Source: Prevotella sp. UBA3757 (GTDB taxonomy: Bacteria > Bacteroidota > Bacteroidia > Bacteroidales > Bacteroidaceae). From it: 64,000 nt of DNA. Positions within the stretch are counted from its first letter, which is position 1. Every line of letters starts with the position of its first letter. Of this stretch, positions 35,701 to 45,200 are shown piece by piece. Made by a program: the position numbers and the translations under genes. The notes under the pieces were generated by a model. The model saw only the letters and a list, made by a program, of their open reading frames with translations, made no database searches and had not been told where the DNA came from. The DNA lies in NCBI GenBank assembly GCA_002371715.1, contig DFGF01000068.1:6399-70398 (forward strand), given 5' to 3'.

Positions 35701-38700
35701 GAGGCAACGCCGGGTAAGGACTGGGTGCCCTTCAAGGTGCGTGTCACCTCGGCCGAGGGTGCCAGCCTCGAGATTCCTGTCTACTACTATGCCCGCACGG
35801 CTACTGCCAACCTGGTGGTTGAGAAGCAGAACCTCGTCACCACGATGAACAAGGACAACGGGCGCGACTACAGCTTCACTGTCAGCAACAACGGTAAGGG
35901 CAACACTGGCAAGATTACCCTTGCATTGCCCGAATGGATGAAGGCCCTGACGGGTGCCGCCATGCCCGGCCTGAACCAGAACGACACCGCTACCGTCGTG
36001 CTGCGACTGATGCCTACCGCCGACATGCAGCTCAACGTGCCCGTCACCGGACGTATCGGCATCAACTGCGAGAACGGCAACGGCACCTACATCAACTTCA
36101 ACGTCACGCCCGTCTCCGACCAGACCGGTACGCTGGTCATCGATGTCACCGACGAGTTTACCTATTATACTGAGGAGCAGCCGCACGTCAGCGGAGCTGA
36201 GATCGTGTTGAAGAATCCCGTCACCGGCGCACTCATAGCACAGGGTAAGACCGGCGACGACGGCCTCTACTCCTTCACCTTGCCCGAGGGCTACTATCAG
36301 GTCAACGTCACAGCCGACAAGCACGAGTCCTATCGCAACAATATCCTGGTCGACCCGGGCACCACCACTACCAAGGTCGTCGTCCTCAGCTATCAGACCA
36401 TCACCGTCAGTTGGGATGTCGAGGAGACCGAGGTCGAGGACGAGTACAACATCACGACCACCGTGGAGTATGAGACCAACGTGCCTGCCCCCGTGGTGGA
36501 AGTCATCGAGCCCGACGAACTCGAACTGGCTCAGATGGGTGCTGGCGAGAGCCAGATTTACCATGCCATCCTGACCAACAAGGGTCTGATTACGGCTAAT
36601 AGTACCGCTTACAAGGTTCCTGAGCGCTTCAGGGGCTACAAGTGGGAACCGCTTGTCCAGGCTTCCGATTTGAATCTGTCGCCCCAGCAGAGCTATGTCA
36701 TCCCGGTGAAGATCACGCGCATGTCCTACCGCAAGGATACCCACGACGTGAGCGGTATCACGCAGTCTGACATTGAGTTTACCTGGGACTACGGCACCAA
36801 TGTCGACGCCCCGGTGGTCGATGTGGCCGAGCCGGAGGGCATGGATCTTGGCGGTCTCACCATCGGCGACAGCCACACCTACGAGGTGAAGATTACCAAT
36901 AAGGGCAATGTGCCCGTCTACGATGTCGTCTATAGCATACCGTCGCGTACCGACGACCTCCAGTGGGAGATTACCCAGAAGTTCGACGACCAGTCGCTGG
37001 CCCCCGACGAGAGCATCTACATTCCCGTCAAGGTCCGTCGCATCGATCCTTCCGATCCCGGTTCCGGTGACCCCGGCTCCGGCTCAGGTTCCGGCCCAGG
37101 TTCCGGCTCCGGCACTTCCAAGAGTTCCGACAGCCAGGCTCCCTGTAGGGTCACTTCGCTGACCGACTGGCGATTTGAGTGCGGTCCCGACGGTAAATAC
37201 GGCTGGTTCCCCCATACCATCAAGGTTGACCTGCCCTGTCCGAAGGACAATGGCGGCGGCTGGTACACCGTCTATGGCAATGGCCTCGGCTCACCAGGCG
37301 GTGGCGGTGGCGGCGGCTACGGCGCGTCGTCATACAGTGGCGGTGTCTCGGTCGACAAGGACTGCGACCCTTGCACCAATACCTATCTGCAGAAGTGGGC
37401 CGAGTGCGGCATTTCCTTCATTCCCAAGGCGGGATGCATCTATGGCGCGTATGCCTGCAATAGAGACAAGGGTACTCACAACAACTGGCGCTACTATACC
37501 ACATGTGGCCTGACGGCTGTCGGCTGTATGACTGAGTTCTGTGCTGAGGGTGCCGTGCTTGCACTGCCCGCAACGCTCGGTGGTAGCATCGTGCCTGCCG
37601 TGGCCTGCAGTGCTGTGGGTGCCGGCATCAACGTCATCAACTGTCTGATCAGTCTCACCGAACCGTGTGACGATAAGCATGCCTGGTGGCAGTCCTTCGT
37701 ACCCTTCTCGTGGAAAGGCCCGGCCTTCACGCCGCGTCGTGCTGCTCCTGCTGCCGAGCCCAGCTGGCTGACCAGCTATCGTCTGGCTGCTGAGATTCCT
37801 GCTCAGGAGATATGGGCTTTCAATGCCTATGAACTGGAGATTTTCGGCGACACCGCTTGGGTTGAGAAGACCACCGACGAGGAAATCTTCGCCGTGCTGA
37901 AGGCTGCTACCGCTCATGAGGGCACCGTCACGGTCGACCAGCTCCTGCCCGTCAAGCCGCAGGGCATCAGCGAGGCCCAGCTGGCCAAGTTCGTGGAGCG
38001 TCTGAACAACTCTACCGCCTTCGAACAGAGTGGTGGCGAGTCGGACAACCGCATCCATTATGAGAACTTCGAGAAGTATCTTGATCTGATTGAGAAGGCC
38101 GAGGAAGCTTCCCGCGCCATGGGCTATAAGGACACCGACGAGATGTGGATTGCCGAGTCTGTCAAGTTCAAGGAGAATGCCGACAACAAGGGCAACTCCG
38201 TCTGCTCCACCATTACGCTGCAGATCAATCAGACGATGACCATGACCCGCCAGGCCTTCCGTGGCACGCTGACCGTCTACAACGGCAACAAGAACCAGGC
38301 CATGAAGGATATCAAGCTGACGCTCAACGTCACCAACACCCGGACGCTTGAGACCGCCACGGCCCGCGAGTTCGAGATGCACACCGAGTCGCTCGTAGGT
38401 TTCCGTGGCGAACTGCCGATGGATGCCGGTTGGCAATTGGGTACCGACAGCACCGGTACGGCTACCATCCTCTTCATCCCGTCGAAGTATGCTGCTCCCG
38501 ACGAGCCTGTCGACTATTCGTTTGGCGGCACACTGAGCTATATCGACCCGTACACCGACCTGCTGGTGACCCGCGAACTCTATCCCGTCACGCTCACCGT
38601 CAAGCCGTCGCCCGAACTGGACCTGACGTACTTCATGCAGCGCGACATCCTGGGCGACGACGCACTGACCGACGAGGTGGAACCCATGGAGCCTGCTGAG

Positions 38701-41196
38701 TTTGCCGTCATCATCAACAACAAGGGCAACGGCGATGCCACCAACGTGCGCATGGTCACCAACCAGCCCGAAATCGTCGACAACCAGAAGGGACTGCTCA
38801 TCGACTTCGAGTTCCTGTCGTCGCAACTCAACGGACAGGACAAGGTGATGGCCCTCGGACAGGCTATACCCACCGACTTCGGCACCATCCCCGCTCACAC
38901 GCAGGCCTACGCCCAGTGGTGGCTGCAGTCTACGCTGTTGGGTCACTTCGTCAAGTACAATGTTGAGGCCACCCACGTCACCAGCTATGGCAACGAGAAC
39001 CTCTCGCTGCTCGACCAGGTGACCATCCACGAACTCATCCGCGGCTTCACGCCATCTGTCAACTCTCAACTGTCACCTGTCACCTCTCAACTGTCACCTG
39101 TCACCTCTCTCCGCGCCTTCCTGGTCAACGACGTGACTGATGCCGCCGACATGCCCGACGCCATCTACTTCACCGATGCCACGCAGGACGCCGTCTACGA
39201 ACTGGCCAGTGCCGCCATCGACAAGCGGAGCGATACCGAGTACCACCTGACCCTCGTGCCCACGCAGGCCGGTTGGGCCTACGGCTCGCTGATGGACCCG
39301 ACAGTGGGGCGTCAGCAGCTGGTCAGCATCCGCCGCCAGAGCGACGGTGCCGAGCTGAACGTCGACAACATGTGGCAGACCAGTCGCACGCTGCGCGACG
39401 GTCGCGAGCCCCTCAGCGAGTGCCGCCTGCACTTCGTGGCTAACATGCCGCTCACGGGCGAGACTTACATCCTGACCTTCGCGCCCAAGCCCGACGTCGA
39501 GCTGGCTGTCCAGGAGTACGTCGGTGTGCCGCGTGAGGGCACCGTGGCCGCTGAGCCTGTCCGTCAGCTCACCGTGCGCTTCAACAAGGCCATCGATGCC
39601 GCTACCTTCACCACCGACGACGTCACCCTGCAGTGCCAGGGCCGACGGCTCGACACCTCGGCCATGACCATCACCCGACAGTCGGACACCGACTACCTGC
39701 TGGGTCTCGACGCCCTGACCACCGCTGACGGCTACTACGTGCTGACCGTCCAGACGGCCGCCATCACCGACCATGAGGGCTTCCAGGGTGCCGTGGGTCG
39801 TCAGGCCACGTGGGTTCAGTTCCAGGGCGGCAAGGTCAGCCTGGCCGTCAAGGCAATGCCCGCCGAGGGCGGCACTGTGCAGCCTGCCTCCGGGCAGTTT
39901 GATTTCGGCCAGTCCGTCCGCCTCGTGGCCACGCCTGCCGAGGGCTACGACTTCAAGTGCTGGATGGAGGGCGACAAGGTGCTGAACGACTCTGCCTCCT
40001 TCGCCTATACCGCTCAGGGCAGCACTGAGCTGACAGCCGTCTTCACGCCCCACTACTATGATGTCACCGTCACCTGCAACGAGCAGGGCGGCACCATCGA
40101 GGGTGGCGGCACCGGCCGCTATGCCTACGGTTCTGAACTCTCCCTGACTGCCGTGCCCGCCCCGGGTTGGCAGTTCGACGGCTGGCTGCTTGACGGCAAG
40201 CCTGTCACCGCGTCCGACGCGTCCACCGCGTCCGCCGCCCGTCATTCGTCGTTCAACGTTCAACGTTCAACGTTCAACGTCCAACGTTCAACGTTCAATG
40301 TCACCGTTACCTCCTCTGTCACCATCCAGGCCGTGTTCACCGAGCAGCCCATGGGCCTGCTCAGTGGTCGTGTCACCCGCGATGAGGATGACGTGCCTGT
40401 GGGTGGCGCCCGCATCACCCTGCGCAGCGGCGACGTCACATACGCTGCCACCACCGACGCCTACGGCTACTACCAGCTGAAGGTCGACGACAAGAGCCTG
40501 ACCTACGACCTGCTCTGCCAGGCCGACGGCTATATATGGAGTCCCACCGAACAGGTCTGGTTCGACGAGGCCGCACAGACCCGTAACTTCTCGTTGCTGC
40601 GTGGTGCCACCATCGTGATGCCTCAGCAGGGTGCAGGCAGCTTCTCGTCACCCGTGGCTGTCCAGGTCGCTACCGAGACTGCCAAGGTCTGGTATCTGGC
40701 TAAGTACGACAAGCAGAGCTTCATCGTCGAGCAGCTCACCGAGGGCTACATACCTGCTGGCGAGGGTGTCATCCTCTCCGGTGTGGCCGGTCAGCGCATC
40801 GACATGGCTGAGGCCACGTCGGTTGCCTCCAACCGTGCGCCGGCCATTGCGGGCAACATGCTCATCGGCACGCCCACGGCACCCTACGTCGTTGACGACG
40901 AGGGCATCTATCAGGTTCGCGAAGGCTCCGATGGCGCTGTCCGCTTCACCCTCTCTGCCCGGGGCGAGGTCGTGCCCAAGGGCAAGGCCTACTGCCAGTA
41001 CGTGCTCAGTGGCCAACCCGCCGAGGTGCCCGTCATCTGGAGCGAGGAGACGCTGGTCAAGGCCGTCCTCGACGCTGCCGGCCATCCCGATGCCCCGCAC
41101 TACGACCTCCAGGGCCGCCGCATCTACAAGCAGGATGCCGATGCCACCGGCAAGCGCATCCACATCGTCAATGGCCGTAAGGTCGTGGTTAAGTGA
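32701..41196 (+). CDS. 2831-residue mosaic surface protein (cohesin-like, CARDB, Calx-beta, InlB-B and carboxypeptidase-reg domains)
   Basis: Signal peptide MKYIRFQLLAIMACLATLLQAQ. In order: a cohesin-like domain (about 23-178; AGKTVSLPVVMENQSDITGV), CARDB (181-300), four Calx-beta-like modules (300-715, ending in DDELPALTL, DDDMPVLTL, DNDGASLSV), a second CARDB, an MG2-like domain (about 835-930), beta domains, a carboxypeptidase-regulatory module (about 1143-1235), a Pro-Gly-Ser linker (about 1449-1478), a Cys-rich stretch, further Ig-like domains, SbsA-type Ig (about 2263-2375), two InlB-B repeats (about 2379-2520) and another regulatory-like domain. It ends IHIVNGRKVVVK. Two 49-bp heptamer arrays are translated at about residues 2121 and 2517. 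Probably a secreted scaffold or adhesin; domain names are from pattern reading. Confidence 0.82.
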   Translation: MKYIRFQLLAIMACLATLLQAQTNVLRVDSVKYPAGKTVSLPVVMENQSDITGVQFDISIPFELTAREDGTLPVTLSAQRAPYHKVVATRHGGRWQTASLHGGVNYYADYRVIVYSDKNDLLLDNGGTLLTIDMPLPADAVNGTTYPIYLVDGSVTLTDRQQQNVLSSQQSAAVTIEEIPRPDLLPTDVSFDPAAVNPEGELTVRWTVKNIGQVATEAGWSEQVALVALSGHAEKSVATVYYDQTLAAGAAVSREAKVTLPALLGIDGLAKVQVTVVPNDKTGEHPSLRDNNVASSATNLTVGKQLTLELSPLRTVEGSSQRIMGKLSRSGRWQDVRTFSLTANDSRLQLPASVTIPANQSGVVFYATVIGNEVLDADSVATITATGDGYDPVTARLTIEDDELPALTLTASKTDIVEGETFQLTVAIARASATDVTVRLTSEDSKRFQYAQQVVIPAGQTSVTLDVTAVQNDVPNLMLANKFTVSAARYERGEVIVVLKDDDMPVLTLTLTPNVVSEQAGPTAVAAVLTRTGRTDNKITVRLSDDSNGGLYYTHKSIEMAKGVETVYFNLGPVDNTVKEGDRTYTLTAGVWVSSCNCASAGEQAGNVAATLTVLDNDGASLSVASQQSTVKEGGTTVLTVTRNTVSDISQPLAVTISSDYDSQLTYDHQVTIPAGLTTVDVTVQSKANDVSGDSHTVVFTVSAEGFGSGTCFLLVTDQTLPDARISSLTSNVQKAIVGSPITLNVEVVNDGVYPLPMQTPVTLYIKGTSAAIATLYTSADIPAGGSGTLTRAVTLPDNVGDRVFYAIVNETRSVAELLYTNNTSEELTVTAISPFTAAVQTDKAVYRQGDLVIISGQISGDRTANAQIDVYMVNAGARDVKPVTTDANGRFTLEWQLFPLQSGHFTVGACFKGDPTTEKLAAFDVYGLKRTDSGYITCDVTIGEPKTGVIRLENAGTLALSGVKAEVLDAPDGCQPQFTIAPSIGGNEKVDMAYQIAATEATPGKDWVPFKVRVTSAEGASLEIPVYYYARTATANLVVEKQNLVTTMNKDNGRDYSFTVSNNGKGNTGKITLALPEWMKALTGAAMPGLNQNDTATVVLRLMPTADMQLNVPVTGRIGINCENGNGTYINFNVTPVSDQTGTLVIDVTDEFTYYTEEQPHVSGAEIVLKNPVTGALIAQGKTGDDGLYSFTLPEGYYQVNVTADKHESYRNNILVDPGTTTTKVVVLSYQTITVSWDVEETEVEDEYNITTTVEYETNVPAPVVEVIEPDELELAQMGAGESQIYHAILTNKGLITANSTAYKVPERFRGYKWEPLVQASDLNLSPQQSYVIPVKITRMSYRKDTHDVSGITQSDIEFTWDYGTNVDAPVVDVAEPEGMDLGGLTIGDSHTYEVKITNKGNVPVYDVVYSIPSRTDDLQWEITQKFDDQSLAPDESIYIPVKVRRIDPSDPGSGDPGSGSGSGPGSGSGTSKSSDSQAPCRVTSLTDWRFECGPDGKYGWFPHTIKVDLPCPKDNGGGWYTVYGNGLGSPGGGGGGGYGASSYSGGVSVDKDCDPCTNTYLQKWAECGISFIPKAGCIYGAYACNRDKGTHNNWRYYTTCGLTAVGCMTEFCAEGAVLALPATLGGSIVPAVACSAVGAGINVINCLISLTEPCDDKHAWWQSFVPFSWKGPAFTPRRAAPAAEPSWLTSYRLAAEIPAQEIWAFNAYELEIFGDTAWVEKTTDEEIFAVLKAATAHEGTVTVDQLLPVKPQGISEAQLAKFVERLNNSTAFEQSGGESDNRIHYENFEKYLDLIEKAEEASRAMGYKDTDEMWIAESVKFKENADNKGNSVCSTITLQINQTMTMTRQAFRGTLTVYNGNKNQAMKDIKLTLNVTNTRTLETATAREFEMHTESLVGFRGELPMDAGWQLGTDSTGTATILFIPSKYAAPDEPVDYSFGGTLSYIDPYTDLLVTRELYPVTLTVKPSPELDLTYFMQRDILGDDALTDEVEPMEPAEFAVIINNKGNGDATNVRMVTNQPEIVDNQKGLLIDFEFLSSQLNGQDKVMALGQAIPTDFGTIPAHTQAYAQWWLQSTLLGHFVKYNVEATHVTSYGNENLSLLDQVTIHELIRGFTPSVNSQLSPVTSQLSPVTSLRAFLVNDVTDAADMPDAIYFTDATQDAVYELASAAIDKRSDTEYHLTLVPTQAGWAYGSLMDPTVGRQQLVSIRRQSDGAELNVDNMWQTSRTLRDGREPLSECRLHFVANMPLTGETYILTFAPKPDVELAVQEYVGVPREGTVAAEPVRQLTVRFNKAIDAATFTTDDVTLQCQGRRLDTSAMTITRQSDTDYLLGLDALTTADGYYVLTVQTAAITDHEGFQGAVGRQATWVQFQGGKVSLAVKAMPAEGGTVQPASGQFDFGQSVRLVATPAEGYDFKCWMEGDKVLNDSASFAYTAQGSTELTAVFTPHYYDVTVTCNEQGGTIEGGGTGRYAYGSELSLTAVPAPGWQFDGWLLDGKPVTASDASTASAARHSSFNVQRSTFNVQRSTFNVTVTSSVTIQAVFTEQPMGLLSGRVTRDEDDVPVGGARITLRSGDVTYAATTDAYGYYQLKVDDKSLTYDLLCQADGYIWSPTEQVWFDEAAQTRNFSLLRGATIVMPQQGAGSFSSPVAVQVATETAKVWYLAKYDKQSFIVEQLTEGYIPAGEGVILSGVAGQRIDMAEATSVASNRAPAIAGNMLIGTPTAPYVVDDEGIYQVREGSDGAVRFTLSARGEVVPKGKAYCQYVLSGQPAEVPVIWSEETLVKAVLDAAGHPDAPHYDLQGRRIYKQDADATGKRIHIVNGRKVVVK
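39061..39109 (+). repeat. In-frame 7 x 7-bp array (AACTGTC/ACCTGTC units)
   Basis: Seven 7-bp units, translated as the 7-residue-periodic NSQLSPVTSQLSPVTS between two beta domains of the 2831-residue protein. Confidence 0.9.
40251..40299 (+). repeat. In-frame 7 x 7-bp array (GTTCAAC units)
   Basis: Seven near-identical GTTCAAC units, translated as SFNVQRSTFNVQRSTFNV in a loop of the second InlB-B-type repeat. Confidence 0.92.
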
Positions 41197-41327
41197 GCGA
41201 AGAACTCGTAGGCACTGAGCCAGAATGTCGGGCTGGAATGTCATTGAGGCAGTGGCGTTTCAGCCCGATTTCTGATTATTTCCCGATTCCGTCGTGGCAA
41301 ATTTGTCATTTTTTCGCGCCGTCAGTT

Positions 41328-41430
41328 ATGAAATCTCGAAAATTATATGTAACTTTGCGGGCGGATGGTGTAAACGTATGGCGTAAGGACAGGTACGTGC
41401 CATAAATTAGAAACGACAAATAACAGGAAA
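41328..41430 (+). repeat. Direct repeat copy 1: promoter and leader of an AAA-ATPase-like gene
   Basis: The first 61 bases (41328-41388) are identical to 60752-60812, and similarity continues through the shared string ATAACAGGAAAG. It contains the -7 box TAACTTTG at 41350-41357. The segment probably represents the 5' region of the relic gene behind it. Confidence 0.9.
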
Positions 41431-41440
41431 GGACAAGGAC

Positions 41441-41687
41441 ATGATGAAAACCAGATATGACGGCTATCATTTCTCTGAAAAGTCGGAGGACATCTATAAT
41501 CCATATAGTGTCCTAAGTGCCTTTGCTAATCAGAAAATCTCCAATTGACGCCCTCATGCAGATCAACAACAAAGGCTATGCCATCCCCTATGTGACTGAA
41601 GGCCGCAAAGTCGTGAAGGTCGGTGTCCAGTTCAATATTGAGACGCGGACCATCAGCGATTGGGAAATAGAGTCGGACAACGCGTAG
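41441..41687 (+). pseudogene. Relic of an AAA-ATPase-like / PD-(D/E)XK family gene
   Basis: Two fragments of one family remain. Frame 41441-41548 encodes [16 protein letters not shown] and [11 protein letters not shown], then stops. In another frame, 41547-41687 encodes DALMQINNKGYAIPYVTEG, then RKVVKVGVQFNIETRTISDW and a stop. These match the middle and the very C-terminus of the AAA-ATPase-like proteins (DUF1703-type) that are abundant in Prevotella. The start codon region is joined directly to the middle fragment, and several hundred residues are missing before and between the pieces. Promoter and leader are intact. Not functional as an ATPase. Confidence 0.75.
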
Positions 41688-41748
41688 ATAACCCCAAAAA
41701 GGCCGAAGGCCTGTCCAAGGACCTTAACATTGTCAATGGCCGCAAGAT

Positions 41749-41858
41749 CGTTAACGACGAGCCGCAAGGTCGTTGCCGACGAGCCGTAATCTCGTTAACG
41801 ACGAGCCGTAATCTCGTTAACGACGAGCCGTAATCTCGTTAACGACGAGCCATAATCC
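41749..41858. repeat. 22-bp tandem array, 5 units
   Basis: Units of the form CGTTAACGACGAGCCGTAATCT start at 41749, 41771, 41793, 41815 and 41837. The first overlaps the orphan IVNGRK tail sequence, and the third and fourth are identical. Confidence 0.92.
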
Positions 41859-41952
41859 CGTTGATTCATGGCATTGTCCTGTTTCCTGGGAAGAACAACG
41901 GTGCCCATTTGTTTTTTTTACGACTTTTCTTGGACGTTCCAAAAAAAGTTCG

Positions 41953-41960
41953 TATATTTG
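41953..41960 (+). promoter_or_regulatory. -7 box of the fimbrillin-M64 operon (TATATTTG)
   Basis: TATATTTG followed by C, 257 bases upstream of the first fimbrillin fusion. A TTGG lies about 21 bases upstream as a possible -33 element. Confidence 0.65.
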
Positions 41961-41962
41961 CA

Positions 41963-41989
41963 GCCAGAGTGGGAAGGACCCGCTCTGGC
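41963..41989 (+). promoter_or_regulatory. Hairpin at the expected 5' end of the operon mRNA
   Basis: An 11-bp stem (41963-41973 with 41979-41989, one G-U) with a 5-base loop starts right behind the -7 box. No T-run follows, so it is a leader structure and not a terminator. Confidence 0.6.
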
Positions 41990-42217
41990 AGAAGAAGCGT
42001 TATGCACCAAACTTGCGGATGGAAACCCAGGAAATTTTCTGAGCAAGAGCTGATAATAGCAGGAGGGCACGACGGCTGGCGCATTCATGCGTGGGGCTAT
42101 ATCTCCAATTTCTATTATCAGGTTATCCTAGGACCTCCATCCGGAACTGGCACAAACAGTCCCCGCTTCTGTTATGCGTGGAGGTGAAAATCGAAACTAT
42201 AATATATAATAAGGTAT

Positions 42218-45200
42218 ATGAGAAAACTACTAAGAACGGTATCAACAACAGCCAAGCACCGCTGTCTCTTGCCACTGTCGTTGCTGGCAGTTATGCTTTG
42301 TATACTGGCGGGCTGTAGCGATCAAGATGTCGTTTCTGTACCAACAGGTATGCAGCCGTTGCTGTTGAGCGGACAGATAGAGCAGGAGAATATCACCCGT
42401 GCCAACGACTTCGGATTTGTCGGCGGCGACCGCATGGGCATCTATGTGGTAGACCGCGTGAACGGCGAGGCGGGCACGCTGGGAGCCACGGGCAATCGTG
42501 CCAGCAACGTTCTCTACACCCTTGACGGTGACAGCTATCGCTGGACATCGCCCACCAGCATCTATTGGCGTGACCAACAGACAGCTGTTGATGTCTATGG
42601 CTACTATCCGGGCATGAATTATATCGAGAACCCCATGGCTTATCAGTTTAGTGTACAGACCAACCAGAATACCGAGGCTGGCAACGGCGAACTCAGTGGC
42701 TACGAGCAAAGCGACCTACTGTGGGGCAAGGCCGCCAACGTTGCATACACCACAGAACAAATCGTCGTCAAGTACCATCATATCCTGGCTGGTGTGCATG
42801 TGGCGCTGGTCAAGGGTGAGGGCATTAGCGATGCGGAGTGGCAAAAACTCGAGAAAATCGTGCTCATAGACAATACCGTCACTGAGTCAACGGTCAATCT
42901 CGCCACAGGTGTGGTAGCCCTACAGGGAACAGCCGTTGTCCCCATCCGCATGTCACCGCAGGCGGGCGACCAGTACCGTGCTGTTGTCATACCCCAGCAG
43001 GTGGCCGCAGGCAAGCATTTGGTTAGTGTCACCCTTGATGGCCAGACTTACAGCCACTCGCTGTCGTCAGCCATGCAGTATCTGGCAGGCAAACTGCATC
43101 GTTTCACACTTACCGTCAACAGGCGTGACGCCGCTGGCGACTATGAACTGTCGCTGGCCTACGATGGCATCACGCCGTGGACGAATGACGAGTCGAGCCA
43201 CCAGTTTTCGGCTTTGGCCTATGTCACCGTGCATTGTCCGGAAATGGGTAAGCTTAAAGAGAGTATCGCCCAGGCAGGATATGATTATCAAACAATCCAG
43301 AACATGAAGGTGACGGGCGAACTGACAGAGTCGGACTTCTACATGATGCGCGACGAAATGCCAGAGTTGCATCATCTGAACCTCAAAGATGCCAAGTTGA
43401 AACATATCTGCTATTATAACGGCTGGCTAGTCCATGGCAGCCATGACTACGATTTGTTCATGGATGACATGATGCCTACCAATGCGTTCTATGGCAATCA
43501 GAGCATTCGCTCGCTCACGCTGCCATCTGCACTGAAGCGCCTGGGCGGCAATTGTTTCCGCGAAATGAGGCTGATGTATAGCACATTAGAGATACCGGAA
43601 GGGGTGACGTATATTGATGGTGATGCTTTCAGCTATAACGAATATAACGGTGTGGAGTTGTTGCTCCCCATAACACTTGACAGCATCTGCGGCTCGTTCC
43701 GTGATTGCGGATACAAGTGTGAACTGAAACTCAGCGACAACATCTCATACATCGGAGAGGGATCATTTTCCGGTCAGAACGGCTGTCCCAATTTCTATGG
43801 TGTATTCCATCTGCCGTCAAAAATCAAAACGCTGGCACCAGGCATGTTCGCAGGATTAGGCCGTACGGGCAATTTCACCGGCACCATCGAGTTGCCACAG
43901 GGAATCACCGAGACACCAGACTACAATTATTGGGGCAGTTGGGGGCCAAGCCTCTCTAATCGTATCGAGCTTATCCTGCCTTCGACGATGAAGCGCGTGG
44001 GCGACCTCTCGCTTGGTGCATACGTCACGAAGCTACAGCTCAACGAGGGGCTGGAAGAGATTGGCTATGGCAACTTCAATGGCAATGCACCCTTCCCCCT
44101 GCATTTGCCCAGCACGTTGCGCTCCATTGACCATGACTGTTTTGTCAGTTCCCTCTATGAGGGCGAACTGACCATTCCCGAACAGTGTCTTTACATCGGT
44201 CATGGATGTTTCCGTGGAAACGAGTTTACGAAGATTAATCTTCCTTCGCGTTTAGAGGAAATACAGGCCGACTGTTTCCGCGATAACCGCTTACTGACCC
44301 AGATAACAATCCCCAAGTACGTAGACTACATAGGACAGGGAGCCTTTGACGGCTGTGATGCGCTTCAGACGGTTATCTGTCTGGCTCAGGATCCGCCTGA
44401 ACTCGGAGGTGATATTTTCCAAGGAACGTTTTTTGACAAGTGTGTGTTACAGGTGCCCGAGGCATCGGTAGAACGGTATCGCCACACTGCTGGTTGGAAT
44501 CAGTTCAAAAGTATCACTGCTTATCATGAACTGGCCTTTAACGTGGCTGAGATATTGGCACTTGACAAGGGCAACACAACGAAAGGCGTGATTCGCGCCG
44601 AAGGCGACTGGGAGATTAGCAGCAAGCCCGACTGGGTAACTGTAACTCCTGCTTCTGGCCATGGCAAGGAAGAACTGACCATCACGGTCAGTCCGTACAA
44701 TGCGACAGGCGAGCGAAGCGGCCAGATTGTGTTCAAACTTGCAGGAAAGGACTACACCACCTATACTGATGTGCGTCAGGTGACGGTAGACGGCGTGAAG
44801 GAAGACCAGAAGTTTACCCTGCAGACAGCATCAGCAGGAGCCCCTCGCGTGATACCTATATTTATTGTTGGCGAAGGCTATGATGCCTTTGACGTTGCCA
44901 GCGGACAGTACATGCAAGACATGCAGCAGACAATGGACCATCTGTTCTCGTGCGAACCCTACAAGACCTACAAGGACTACTTTACTGTTTCCACGGCCAT
45001 TGCCGTCTCACCCGAGCATGGTATCAATGGTCGCGTACGCTTCCAGCCCGAGAACTGGTGGACCAGCAAGGACGACCTCGTCTGGCAATATGCCAAGGAG
45101 CACGGTGAGGGCATCACCGACGCGCGTCACGGTGAGACCACCGTCATCGTGGTGCAGAACACCAACTATCTGGGTGGAAATACCACCAATCTGAGCGACG

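Larger units (their letters stand above)
41197..42217. other. 1-kb gene-poor region with relics, tandem repeats and the pilus-operon promoter
   Basis: It holds a promoter segment shared with 60752, a decayed AAA-ATPase-like gene, an orphan copy of the IVNGRK tail (41729-41752), a 22-bp tandem array, and the promoter and 257-base leader of the fimbrillin operon. I saw no intact gene. Confidence 0.75.

Noticed and set aside
41861..42187. 108-residue plus-strand frame upstream of the fimbrillin operon
   Set aside because: It contains the -7 box and leader hairpin of the operon, and its product shows no recognisable pattern.
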